Below, piece after piece: positions 1 to 8,169 of a stretch of DNA of 11,545 bases. This stretch comes from Chitinophagia bacterium. GTDB taxonomy: Bacteria > Bacteroidota > Bacteroidia > Chitinophagales > Chitinophagaceae. Position numbers and translations under genes: made by a program. Under the pieces are notes generated by a model. The model was not told the origin of the DNA. It did no database searches and saw only the letters and a list, made by a program, of their open reading frames with translations. How positions within the stretch are numbered: position 1 is the first letter of the stretch; each line of letters starts with the position of its first letter. The stretch lies in NCBI GenBank assembly GCA_010027295.1, contig RGVM01000035.1, positions 1 to 11,545 on the forward strand, in the 5' to 3' direction.

Positions 1-4
1 AGAG

Positions 5-40
5 AAGAAAGCCCCGATCGTATAGAACGGGGCTACTTTC
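5..40 (-). terminator. Rho-independent terminator of the porP/sprF operon
   Basis: A perfect 6-bp GC stem (GCCCCG at 11-16 pairing with CGGGGC at 28-33) encloses an 11-base loop. Read on the minus strand the stem is followed by a T-rich run (TTTCTTCT), and it lies directly after the stop codon of the minus-strand PorP/SprF gene at 41-43. The flanks (AAGAAAG and CTTTCTT) are also largely complementary, so the structure could work in both directions and serve a convergent gene outside the window. The hairpin is seen directly; termination is inferred. Confidence 0.85.
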
Positions 41-964
41 TTAGTTCAAACGGGTCGAGGGCTTGTAGGCGAAATTGTAGCGCAGGATCAGTTCGTGGCC
101 TGCAGCCCCGCCGGATGCGGAGAAAGTACTCACGGGCGCCGTGAAATTGTCGAAGGCGTAGCCGATGGTGAGCTTCCGATTCAGGTGATACCCGCCGGTC
201 AGCATATAACTCTGGTTGACGCGGACGCCCCCTCCTACCCACAGGTTTTCCCTTTCCACGCGCAGGCCGACCTGCACTTCCGAACGGCTGACATTTGGGA
301 GATAGACGGCCAGCAGGTTGGGAACGAAAGTGGTGCCGCCGGGCGTCTCGATCCGGTATTGTCCATGCAAGTAGTAGTGCCGATAAAGCCGGGCCGTGGC
401 ATTGGTGGTCAGGTTGCCGGTATAGAAGTCGAGCTTGGTCTGAATCAGCTGAGACACCGATATGCCGACATTCAGCTTGTCGGTGTTGAAGGATGCCCCG
501 AAGCCCATGTCGTACTTGAAACGGTTGTTGGCGACGGCCAGGACGGGGTCGGACATCAGCCCGCTGAGTTTCTCCCTGTCGATGGCGAATTGGAAGAGCC
601 GGGCTTCCACGCCCAGCGAGAAATGTGCCTTATCCGAGACCGGGAGGTGTTTGGCGAAAGACATCTGGGCGCCGGTACGCGAAGTAGGTCCCGTCTGGTC
701 ATTATATATATACCCGCCGAGTCCGATCAGGTGCTTAGGTAGGTCGACGCTGCCGAACACCGTGGCGGTCTTCGGCGCACCGCTGATGCCGGCCCACTGG
801 CTGCGGTAACTCACTCCCACAGTGCTGCTGGACAGGTTGCCTGCCATGGCGGGGTTGTGGAAGATACTCTGCAACTCGTACATCGAGGATGTGTGCAGTT
901 GCTGCGCCAGGGCTGCTGAGCCTGACAGCAGGGCTGCGGAGAGGATGGCTATGTTGCGTTTCAT
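41..964 (-). CDS. PorP/SprF-family type IX secretion outer-membrane protein
   Basis: Encodes 307 residues with a Sec signal peptide (about residues 1-20, cleaved near ALA|QQ), followed by a beta-rich, outer-membrane-barrel-like chain. Family hallmarks are HNPAMAG at 36-42, a YRSQWAGISGAPKT stretch at 53-66 and GLGGYIYNDQTG at 81-92, all typical of the PorP/SprF family; the length is normal. In Flavobacterium johnsoniae SprF is needed for secretion of the type B cargo SprB, so this protein is probably the dedicated partner for the CHU_C-bearing protein encoded 19 bp upstream, and perhaps for the second one at 4431-7526. The start at 964 is preceded by an A-rich stretch (AAAGAAAAGAG) and gives a clean signal peptide. 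It is the last gene of its operon, ending at a terminator. Which PorP/SprF paralogue it is cannot be decided, so no gene symbol is given. Confidence 0.93.
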   Translation of the reverse strand: MKRNIAILSAALLSGSAALAQQLHTSSMYELQSIFHNPAMAGNLSSSTVGVSYRSQWAGISGAPKTATVFGSVDLPKHLIGLGGYIYNDQTGPTSRTGAQMSFAKHLPVSDKAHFSLGVEARLFQFAIDREKLSGLMSDPVLAVANNRFKYDMGFGASFNTDKLNVGISVSQLIQTKLDFYTGNLTTNATARLYRHYYLHGQYRIETPGGTTFVPNLLAVYLPNVSRSEVQVGLRVERENLWVGGGVRVNQSYMLTGGYHLNRKLTIGYAFDNFTAPVSTFSASGGAAGHELILRYNFAYKPSTRLN

Positions 965-983
965 CTCTTTTCTTTGTTTGGGT

Positions 984-3900
984 TTATCTCAGGATGGTGA
1001 CATCCCCTTTCAGTTCCACTCGGCTGCCGTTGATCAGGACGTAGTTGGCGAGATAGTAGTAGGTGCCGTCGGGCAGCGGCTTGCCGTTGCTCGTACCATC
1101 CCAGTTGTTGCTGTAATTGCGGCTCGAGTAGACCATCTGACCGTAGCGGTTGTAGACGTTGACGGTGATCTTCTGCGTACAGGCGTCGGAAGTGGTGAGC
1201 ATCCAGCGGTCGTTGATGCCGTCGCCGTTAGGTGAGAAGGCGTTCATGATCTTGACGCAGTACGGGATGACCGTGACCCTGACATCGTCCGTCCCCACGC
1301 AGTTGGAGACGGCCTCTGTGACGGAGAGCACATAGTTGGTCGTCACGCCGGGCTTGGCGGTGGGTGTCAACGTGTTGGCATCGGTCAGACTCGCCGTCGG
1401 CGTCCAAGCGAGGGAGCCCAGCGCGCCTGTCATGGTGTAGGACCCGGAGAGTTTTGTCTCCTCCCCTACCAGGATGGTCACATCCGGTCCTGCGTTCACC
1501 ACCGGGTTGGGCCGGGTCGCGACGTTGACAGTGGCGGTGCGGGTGCATCCGTTGAGGCTGGCTGTGACGGTGTAGGCCGTGTTGGCGGATGTAGTGGCGG
1601 ACGTGATGGCTGCGGTCGGAGTGGCCAACCCGGTCGTGGGGGTCCAGGCGAAGGTCGCTCCCGTCCCATTCACAGAGGACCTGAGGTTGAAGGCCGCTCC
1701 CACGCAGACGGTCGTGTCGGCCATCTTGGTGAGGGTAAGGTTGTCAGTGAAGGGGATGGCGACCGTCTTCTGGACAGTGGTGCCGCAGGTGGCTTCGCGG
1801 ACTGTCACGACCTTGTTCCCCCGGGTGAGGCCGGTGAAGATGTTGGAAGCCTGGAATGGACTGCCATCGATGCTGTAAGTGAAAGGACCTACTCCGCCGG
1901 TCATATTTATAGTGACCGCTCCGGCGGTCGCATTGGTACAGGTGGCCGCCGTAAGGGTCTCGGTTGAACTCATTCTGATGGCCAGGGTGTCGCCATACTC
2001 CATGAACTGCGCACTCGGCTGTGGTGCACTGATGCCCGCCGTCAGGAGCCTGCGGCGATTCATCGGCGTGCCGGTCGGTACGACTCTGGGCACGAAGGCG
2101 ATCGTCTCGAAGATGGTGTAGGAGGGCGAGATGTCCTGCCTCCAGGATGTGCCGCCGTTGTTGGTCACCAGCAGTTGCGCGCCGCTGGACAGATACCCGT
2201 TGTTGGCGTCATGCATCATGATGCCCACGATGTTGCCGGTACCGAGGGCGTCGATGTTGGAGCTGATGTTTGTCCAGGTGGCACCGCCGTTGGTGGTGCG
2301 GTATATGATCTTGTTCGGGAAGGGGTTCGTGACGGCGAAGACGGTATTATCGTCCAGCGCCTGAATTTCCACATAGGTGGCCGAGGTGTTGTTCGCATGG
2401 GCGGGGGGGCTCACATTCGTCCAGGTGGTGCCCCCATCGGTCGTCTTGTAGATGAAACCGCGGCTTCCGGCGATATATCCGACTTGTCGGCTCGGGAAGG
2501 CGATGCGGGACAGGTTGGGTGCAGTGGAGCCGGTGGGGAAGGTGCCGACGCGCTGCCAGCTTGCGCCGTTGTTGACGGAGCGGAACACGGCTGATGTGCG
2601 GTTCGCCGTTGGCACGCTGAACGAGGAATAGGCCACCGCCCAGATGCTATCGCTGCCTACGGCGGCGACGTCATTCATCTGGAAGTTGGGGTCGTTGTAC
2701 AGGGGGTCCATGGTGACACCCAGGTCGGGAGACCTGTAGATCGTTCCTGCCGAAGTGGCGAAATATGCCTTGTTGGCGACGGGGAACGTCATGCCTGAGA
2801 TGCTGATGTTGAGGTTTCGGAAGTCTTCCCTGGCCCGGTCGACCCAGGTACGGCCGCCATCGGTCGTGACGGTGACGGAAGCGCCGCCGGCAGCGATGCC
2901 TGTGTTGCAGTCGACGAACTCCATCTTGGTATGCGAGGCGGAATAGGGTACCGTATTATATTTACTTGCCCACTTGCCTCCGGCGACGGAGTCGGCCATT
3001 ACACCGCCCGACCCCATCACGAAGACACGGCCTCCGGGGGTGATGTCAATCGCCCAGACACCGTTGCTGCTGAAGTTCTGTCCCTGCGGCAGGCAGTTCT
3101 CCATGACCCAGGTGTTGCCGCCGTTGGTGGAAGTGGCCATGAGCCCGAAATTGCCCGGTGCCATGAGTTTGCCATTGGCGGCCCTTACGATCTCGTAGGG
3201 GTTGCTGGCATTCAGCGTCTGCGGATTGGGGATGGGTGACGCGTTGAGCGGAGGGAAGGGGAAGTTGAGGACTTCATACCGACCGGCATCCTTCAAGCCG
3301 GGCTGTCCGGGATTCACGGTGCTGTCGGCCCTGCCCGTACGGACGCGCAGAACGATGTTGTTGTTGAACGAGAGGATCAGCACCGTCGAGTCGTTCTCTA
3401 TGTGCATGGCCCGATACGACTGTGTGACGGCCCCGATGGAGGGTTGACCCCAGCGGGAACTGACGGTGATGGGCGCCATGGTCGGTCCGCCGTATCCCAG
3501 ACGCTCCTTGGTCGTGCTGTAGTCCGTCAGCCTTCCGCTGCTGAACTTCCAAAGCAGAGAGGCATGGTGTCCGCCCGTGGTGATGTTGGTACCTGTCGGC
3601 AGGCCTGTGGAACTGTTCACGTTCGGTATGGGAAGGTAGGTGCTCAGGCCGGTTCCCGAGATGTATCCGATGGTGTCGTTGACGAACTTGATCCGAAGTA
3701 TTTCCTTGTCCTTGGCGTTGGCGGGCACCATCTGCGACCCCACGTTGGGGTTGTTGACGTAGCCGATACGCGAAAGCACCGGTGTCGGAGGCGCCAGGGA
3801 GTCCCATGTGGCGCCGCCATTGCGGGTGACATAGACCCTGGGGATGGAGTCGACCGCATTATGCTGTCCGCCGATGTATCCGGTGGTAGGGCTGGTGAAC

Positions 3901-4337
3901 CAGACGGTGTTGATGTTCCGTGACCTGGCGTACAACGGTGTCCTGACGAATGTCCAGGTAGCTCCGCCATCCATGGTCTTGGCCATCATGCCCTGTGAGC
4001 CGACGGCATAGGCCACCTGGGCATTCACGGCATGGATGTCGGAGAAGGAGGCCCTGACCCTTGTACCGGCCGGGTTGAGGAATGTAAAGGCCCCGTAGGT
4101 CCAGTTCGTGCCGCCATCGGACGACCTGGCGATGGCACCCTCGGCCCCTACGGCCAGGGCGTTGTTGTTGTCGATGAAGTCCACATCGAGGAACGTGATG
4201 CCCATCGGCGTGGGGTTCAGGAATCGCCAGTTGCGCGTGTCGAAGGTCTCCTGTTGCGCGAAGGCATTCGCGCACAACACAGTTGCCAGGATGACCAGAG
4301 ACGAAGCCGAATACAGGCGGCCACGTCTTTTGTCCAT
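984..4337 (-). CDS. Large secreted T9SS type B cargo: Asp-box beta-propeller, SprB-like repeat, Ig-like domains, CHU_C sorting domain
   Basis: Encodes 1117 residues from the ATG at 4337. A Sec signal peptide covers residues 1-27 (cleavage near AFA|QQ). Nine Asp-box/BNR motifs of the form S/T-x-D/N-G-G-x-T-W follow at about 72, 121, 171, 403, 491, 587, 632, 681 and 725, as in YCF48-like or sialidase-like beta-propellers. Residues 793-860 hold an SprB-like repeat (GVGPFTYSIDG at 815-825), then two Ig-like domains (about 863-940 and 945-1023). The gliding-motility-associated C-terminal domain lies at 1027-1117 (SPNGDGINDRW at 1035-1045, VYNRYGQ, WDG, LPDGTYYY at 1088-1095) and directs secretion through the T9SS. 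The propeller has no visible catalytic set, so a binding or adhesin role is only inferred. It is co-oriented with porP/sprF 19 bp downstream. An in-frame ATG at 4352 is an alternative start; 4337 gives the more compact signal peptide and follows a sequence shared with the start at 8169. Upstream in-frame codons to 4472 would run into the divergent gene and are unlikely. Confidence 0.92.
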   Translation of the reverse strand: MDKRRGRLYSASSLVILATVLCANAFAQQETFDTRNWRFLNPTPMGITFLDVDFIDNNNALAVGAEGAIARSSDGGTNWTYGAFTFLNPAGTRVRASFSDIHAVNAQVAYAVGSQGMMAKTMDGGATWTFVRTPLYARSRNINTVWFTSPTTGYIGGQHNAVDSIPRVYVTRNGGATWDSLAPPTPVLSRIGYVNNPNVGSQMVPANAKDKEILRIKFVNDTIGYISGTGLSTYLPIPNVNSSTGLPTGTNITTGGHHASLLWKFSSGRLTDYSTTKERLGYGGPTMAPITVSSRWGQPSIGAVTQSYRAMHIENDSTVLILSFNNNIVLRVRTGRADSTVNPGQPGLKDAGRYEVLNFPFPPLNASPIPNPQTLNASNPYEIVRAANGKLMAPGNFGLMATSTNGGNTWVMENCLPQGQNFSSNGVWAIDITPGGRVFVMGSGGVMADSVAGGKWASKYNTVPYSASHTKMEFVDCNTGIAAGGASVTVTTDGGRTWVDRAREDFRNLNISISGMTFPVANKAYFATSAGTIYRSPDLGVTMDPLYNDPNFQMNDVAAVGSDSIWAVAYSSFSVPTANRTSAVFRSVNNGASWQRVGTFPTGSTAPNLSRIAFPSRQVGYIAGSRGFIYKTTDGGTTWTNVSPPAHANNTSATYVEIQALDDNTVFAVTNPFPNKIIYRTTNGGATWTNISSNIDALGTGNIVGIMMHDANNGYLSSGAQLLVTNNGGTSWRQDISPSYTIFETIAFVPRVVPTGTPMNRRRLLTAGISAPQPSAQFMEYGDTLAIRMSSTETLTAATCTNATAGAVTINMTGGVGPFTYSIDGSPFQASNIFTGLTRGNKVVTVREATCGTTVQKTVAIPFTDNLTLTKMADTTVCVGAAFNLRSSVNGTGATFAWTPTTGLATPTAAITSATTSANTAYTVTASLNGCTRTATVNVATRPNPVVNAGPDVTILVGEETKLSGSYTMTGALGSLAWTPTASLTDANTLTPTAKPGVTTNYVLSVTEAVSNCVGTDDVRVTVIPYCVKIMNAFSPNGDGINDRWMLTTSDACTQKITVNVYNRYGQMVYSSRNYSNNWDGTSNGKPLPDGTYYYLANYVLINGSRVELKGDVTILR

Positions 4338-4430
4338 GTTGTATTGTTTCATTTCAAGGGGGAATTGACATGAATATGTGTGAAGATATGTGTATTTCCT
4401 ACACCGCCAATGAGAGAGGACAACATAAAA
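4338..4430. promoter_or_regulatory. Divergent intergenic region between two T9SS cargo genes, with an 8-bp direct repeat
   Basis: This gap of about 93 bp is AT-rich compared with its surroundings and must hold promoters for both flanking genes. The octamer ATATGTGT occurs twice, at 4374-4381 and 4386-4393, with a 12-bp period; the wider pattern is TGAA-TATGTG followed by TGAA-GA-TATGTG. A perfect TTGACA lies at 4365-4370, with TATGTG 16 bp after it, a weak -10. No good match to the Bacteroidota TTTG/TAnnTTTG promoter was found on either strand. An A-rich leader (ACATAAAA) and a weak GAGAGGA (4414-4420) precede the plus-strand start. Regulatory use is inferred from position alone. Confidence 0.45.
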
Positions 4431-7400
4431 ATGTGCCACCTTTGGGGAATGCGGCGTTCCGCTTTCCTCCACATTTTCCTAACCTGTTTCCTGGCCGGCT
4501 CCGTGGCCCATGCGCAGAACCTCTCCAATCGCGGGACGGAGTTCTGGCTGGGATACGGCTTCCAATACAGCTTTTTCCATGAGCCGCCCGTCAATACCCA
4601 GGAATTGCAGGTATACATCAGCACCAGGGCGGCGGCCAACGTGACGGTGACCGTGATGAACACGGGCTGGTCGAGGACCTTGGCGGTCCCCGCCAATTCC
4701 GTGGATTTCAGCATCTCCCTACCGAAGTCCGGGCCCGACGATGCGCGCATCCTTCGCGAGGGCCTGTCGAACCGTGCCATCCGGATACAGAGCGACGTAC
4801 CCGTCGCCGCCTATGCCCACCAGTACAACACGCAGGTGTCCGGCGCCACCATGCTGATGCCCTTGGAAACCTACGGCCGTACATATTTTTCCGTCAACTA
4901 CGCACAGTTCAAATCGGGGTCTACGCATCCTTACGACCCAGTGAATACGATGGCGAACGGTGACGACTGGTACTCCTGGTTCTATGTGGTAGCGCCGGAG
5001 GACGGCACCAGGGTGCGGATTACGCCCTCCGACAGCACACAGGGAGGCTGGCTGCCGGGAATGACCTACACGGTCGACCTGAAGAAGGGGGAGATCTACA
5101 ATGTCATGGGACTTCTTCGCGCCAAATCCGGTCCGGCCTGGCAGGCGAGCAAAGACCTGACCGGAAGCCGGATCGTATCGGTCACAGGCAGTGATGGACG
5201 CTGCCATCCGATTGCCGTCTTTTCCGGCTCCGGTGGCATCCGGCTGTGCCGGGGAGATGGCGGGGAGTACATGGGGCAGCAGATGCTCCCGGCCCGGGCC
5301 TGGGGGTCACGCTACCTCACCTACCACATGGTCAACAACACCCAGACGGATATTGCCACTCCCTTCCTCAACTACTACCGTGTCTGTGTTACAGACCCTG
5401 CCACCGTCGTGCGGAGGAACGGCGTGACGCTCACGGGCCTCGTCAATGGCTCATATTACGAGTTCGGCAGCACGACGGGCGACTACATCAGCTCGGACAA
5501 ACCCGTGCTCGTTTCGCAGTATACGCCCAATGCCAACCAGTGTGCGACGATGAACATCATCAGCTATGGCGACCCGGAAATGATATATCTAAGTCCCATC
5601 GAACAGGGGCAGGACAGTATCCTCTTCTTCACGCCCAGGAAGGCCTTCATCGATTATGTCTACGGGAGCATCTACCTGCCGACGTCAGCGCTCCCCTCCC
5701 TTCGGGTGGACGGCAATCCGCTGCCTGCCTCCAACATCTTGCCCCACCCCAACCTACCCTCCTATTCGGTCGCCCTCGCCCGTTTCACCGGACCTGCCGC
5801 TCCGCACCGCATCACCTGTGACAGCATCTTCAACGCCTATATCTACGGGATCGGACTGTTCGAGAGCTATGGTTTCAATGCGGGCACCCTTGTCAACGAC
5901 CTGAACAGCACTGCTTCCATCCGCAACGTGTATCGGACGGTGGCGGGTTCTGACAGTTTCACCTGTCCAAAGACTCCCTTCCGCGTCAGCGTGGAGATCG
6001 CCTATGCCGTCGACCGTCTGCATTGGCGACTCAGCGAAGTGCAAGGCCTCAACCCCGGACGCGATACCATCCTGTCCTCACCATCCCCCGTCGCCACTTT
6101 CCTCCGGCATGGCAGGACCTATTACCGGTATTCACTGGATGTCGACCTGAGCCTCCCGCTGCCGGGGACCTATGACATCCCCTTCACCTATTCAGCCCCC
6201 GACATCGACCAGTGCGACCGGACGGAGTCGGGCACCGTACGGGTGGTGGTGAAAGCCGGACCCAGGGCTGATTTCGACACTACCGGGACGTACTGTCTGA
6301 AGGACACCATCCAGCTTCGGGGCACATCGGATACCGCGGGTTTCCGTCCTGTCGCCTACCGCTGGGATTTCACAGACGCTACCCGCCAGGACACGAGGGA
6401 TGCCCGCAAGCGATTCACCACCGACGGCAACCAGCCGGTGAGGTACCGCGTGTTCACGGATATCGGATGCACGGGTGATACCATCAAGCAGGTCCGCATC
6501 CAACAGACTCAGGGGCTTGCCACCACTGTTACGGGCAATCCATGTCGCGACAGCGTACTGACTTTCCGCTCATCCATCCCCTCCTCGAATACCGGCAGCC
6601 GCTGGTATTGGGACTTCGGCGACGGGTCGTCGGACAGCAGCCGGACGGCCGACAGCATACGCCATACCTATGCCACGGCCTCGACCGGCATACGCTTCAG
6701 ACACTGGGTCATCGGACCGGGCGGCTGTCCTTCCGATACCGCCACGGGAAATCTGACCATCCACCCGACACCGACGGCCCCATTGATTGATATCCTGTCC
6801 GACACGCTCTGTCCGGGCAGGCTCATCCGTTTCGATGCCCGTGTAACCTATACCGTGAGAGCCTGGTACTGGGACCTTGGAGACGGCATCCGTTCCACGT
6901 CGCCGCCACCGGTGTCGCGGACATTCCCGATACCCGGCTCCTACCCCGTCAGGCTCTCTGTCATCGATGGCAATGGCTGTGGTTCGCCGGTTGGCATGAA
7001 GGAAGTCACTGTTAACAAGCTCCCTGACATCGATGCAGGTCCGGATGTATACATTCAGCTCGGAGCCGCCGCACCGCTTGGCGCGCGGATATCCGACTCC
7101 TCACTGCACCGCTACAGATGGCTGCCCGCCCTGCAACTGGATGATGCCACCCGGCTCGATCCGCTCTGCAGGCCGCTACAAGACACCCGATATGTCATAG
7201 AGGCGTACAATACCGTGACCCGATGCACGGCTTCGGATTCGATGCAGGTGTACGTGCTTACCAAGCCTCAGGTTCCCAACACCTTCACGCCCAACGGCGA
7301 CGGAATCAACGACAGATGGGAGATCCGGCATCTAGACAAGTATCCGGGATGTGTTGTCGAGGTCTATGCTACGACCGGTACTTTGCTGTACCGATCGACG

Positions 7401-7526
7401 GGATATGCAGCGCCCTGGGACGGGACGCTCAATGGAAGGCAGCTCCCGTCAGGCACTTACTACTATGTCATTGATCTGAAGACGGGAGACCCCAGGATCA
7501 CCGGCTATGTGACGATTATCCGATGA
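4431..7526 (+). CDS. Large secreted T9SS type B cargo: IgGFc-binding-type domain, PKD domains, CHU_C sorting domain
   Basis: Encodes 1031 residues from the ATG at 4431, with a Sec signal peptide to about residue 28 (VAHA|Q). Residues 30-500 resemble the IgGFc-binding-protein N-terminal domain found in many Bacteroidota surface proteins: NRGTEFWLGYGFQ near the mature N-terminus, DVPVAAYAHQYNT, VVAPEDGTRVRITPS, and QQMLPARAWGSRYLTY. Three PKD domains follow (about 610-690 with WDFTD, 695-778 with YWDFGDGS, 779-861 with WYWDLGDG), then an Ig-like domain (863-941, DAGPDV) and the CHU_C domain at 946-1031 (TPNGDGINDRW at 953-963, WDG, PSGTYYYV). The family name does not prove IgG binding; a surface adhesion role is inferred. 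It is divergent from the cargo-porP/sprF operon and has no PorP/SprF gene on its own strand in the window. Alternative starts are the ATG at 4449, which gives the tightest signal peptide (MRRSAFLHIF...), the ATG at 4410 and the GTG at 4380. The gene ends 34 bp before the convergent HD gene. Confidence 0.92.
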   Translation: MCHLWGMRRSAFLHIFLTCFLAGSVAHAQNLSNRGTEFWLGYGFQYSFFHEPPVNTQELQVYISTRAAANVTVTVMNTGWSRTLAVPANSVDFSISLPKSGPDDARILREGLSNRAIRIQSDVPVAAYAHQYNTQVSGATMLMPLETYGRTYFSVNYAQFKSGSTHPYDPVNTMANGDDWYSWFYVVAPEDGTRVRITPSDSTQGGWLPGMTYTVDLKKGEIYNVMGLLRAKSGPAWQASKDLTGSRIVSVTGSDGRCHPIAVFSGSGGIRLCRGDGGEYMGQQMLPARAWGSRYLTYHMVNNTQTDIATPFLNYYRVCVTDPATVVRRNGVTLTGLVNGSYYEFGSTTGDYISSDKPVLVSQYTPNANQCATMNIISYGDPEMIYLSPIEQGQDSILFFTPRKAFIDYVYGSIYLPTSALPSLRVDGNPLPASNILPHPNLPSYSVALARFTGPAAPHRITCDSIFNAYIYGIGLFESYGFNAGTLVNDLNSTASIRNVYRTVAGSDSFTCPKTPFRVSVEIAYAVDRLHWRLSEVQGLNPGRDTILSSPSPVATFLRHGRTYYRYSLDVDLSLPLPGTYDIPFTYSAPDIDQCDRTESGTVRVVVKAGPRADFDTTGTYCLKDTIQLRGTSDTAGFRPVAYRWDFTDATRQDTRDARKRFTTDGNQPVRYRVFTDIGCTGDTIKQVRIQQTQGLATTVTGNPCRDSVLTFRSSIPSSNTGSRWYWDFGDGSSDSSRTADSIRHTYATASTGIRFRHWVIGPGGCPSDTATGNLTIHPTPTAPLIDILSDTLCPGRLIRFDARVTYTVRAWYWDLGDGIRSTSPPPVSRTFPIPGSYPVRLSVIDGNGCGSPVGMKEVTVNKLPDIDAGPDVYIQLGAAAPLGARISDSSLHRYRWLPALQLDDATRLDPLCRPLQDTRYVIEAYNTVTRCTASDSMQVYVLTKPQVPNTFTPNGDGINDRWEIRHLDKYPGCVVEVYATTGTLLYRSTGYAAPWDGTLNGRQLPSGTYYYVIDLKTGDPRITGYVTIIR

Positions 7527-7560
7527 GAATAGTCGTCATTGAGCAACAGGTCTTTGAGTC

Positions 7561-8169
7561 TCAGGAAAGTGTCACTGAGGGCTGATGCCGGATAATGAAA
7601 GCAATCAGATCGTCCAACTCTATCGTGGCCCTTTCGCATGCATCGCGGATATCATCGCGTGAGACGTTGGCGGCGAAGGTCTTCTCCTTCAAGCGTTTGC
7701 GTACACCTTTGACTTCCATTCCGGCGTATCCTTCAGGACGCATAAGTGAATAGGCGTGCACGAGGCCGCTCAGTTCGTCGAACGCGTAGAGCATCCTGTC
7801 CATCCGTGTTTCAGGATCCACTCCGAAATGCGCCGGGCCGTGGGATGCAATGGCGCGGATGATCTCCGGGTCGATATGCCTTTGCTCGAGTTCGGAAACG
7901 ATCTTGGCGCAGTGCTCCTCGGGCCATCGGTCCCAATCGGCATCGTGAAGCAACCCCGCGAGTTCCCATCTCCAGGCATCATCCACTGACAGAGACTCGC
8001 GCTCGATGGCCCAGGCCCCCATCAGGGCACCTACTTGACGCATGTGCAGGATGAGCCTCTCATTGCCGACCCAGTCGGCCAGCAATTGCATGGCCTGCTC
8101 CCGTGTCAGGGTCCGGCCCTTGTCGAGTGGGTCTCCGAAATGGGACTTGTTGAGGATGCGCGTGGCCAT
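7561..8169 (-). CDS. HD-superfamily predicted hydrolase
   Basis: Encodes a soluble protein of 202 residues with no signal peptide or membrane segment. It carries the HD metal-binding pattern: His42 (LHMRQV), His75-Asp76 in GLLHDADWDRWPEEH, His86, His110 (IASHGPAH) and Asp131 in FDELSGLVHAY. The C-terminal part (VKGVRKRLKEKTFAANVSRD at about 153-172) matches what I recall of the COG2316-type predicted HD hydrolases, and the length fits that family. HD proteins of this kind are metal-dependent phosphohydrolases; the substrate of this group is not known to me, and a nucleotide substrate would be a guess. The ATG at 8169 follows an A/C-rich leader (ACAATACAACCC). It lies 79 bp downstream of the TPR gene on the same strand and converges with the cargo gene ending at 7526. 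All expected HD residues look intact. Confidence 0.85.
   Translation of the reverse strand: MATRILNKSHFGDPLDKGRTLTREQAMQLLADWVGNERLILHMRQVGALMGAWAIERESLSVDDAWRWELAGLLHDADWDRWPEEHCAKIVSELEQRHIDPEIIRAIASHGPAHFGVDPETRMDRMLYAFDELSGLVHAYSLMRPEGYAGMEVKGVRKRLKEKTFAANVSRDDIRDACERATIELDDLIAFIIRHQPSVTLS

Noticed and set aside
702..711. TA-rich microsatellite-like run
   Set aside because: It is short, in frame, and encodes Ile-Tyr-Asn in the conserved GGYIYND motif of the PorP/SprF protein.
95..742. 215-codon open frame on the plus strand, antisense to the PorP/SprF gene
   Set aside because: It mirrors a strongly recognised protein family on the other strand and shows no domain or plausible start context.
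2130..4130. Recurring DNA strings such as GCCGCC(A/G)TTGGT or GCCGCCATCGGTCGT as a repeat array
   Set aside because: They are the coding-strand complement of the Asp-box motifs (GGxTW) and are explained by the protein repeats, with irregular spacing.
4365..4392. Sigma70-like promoter TTGACA-16 bp-TATGTG on the plus strand
   Set aside because: The -35 is perfect but the -10 matches only three of six bases, and Bacteroidota mostly use a different promoter consensus; kept only as a note in the intergenic entry.
4338..4472. In-frame N-terminal extension of the minus-strand cargo protein to 4472, and of the plus-strand cargo to the GTG at 4380
   Set aside because: The extensions overlap each other on opposite strands and put long non-hydrophobic residues before obvious signal peptides; the inner starts give normal signal peptides and leave room for promoters.
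7560..7579. CTCAG...CTGAG inverted repeat at the convergent gene ends as a terminator
   Set aside because: The stem is only 5 bp with a 10-base loop, lies inside the HD coding region and has no T-run on either side.
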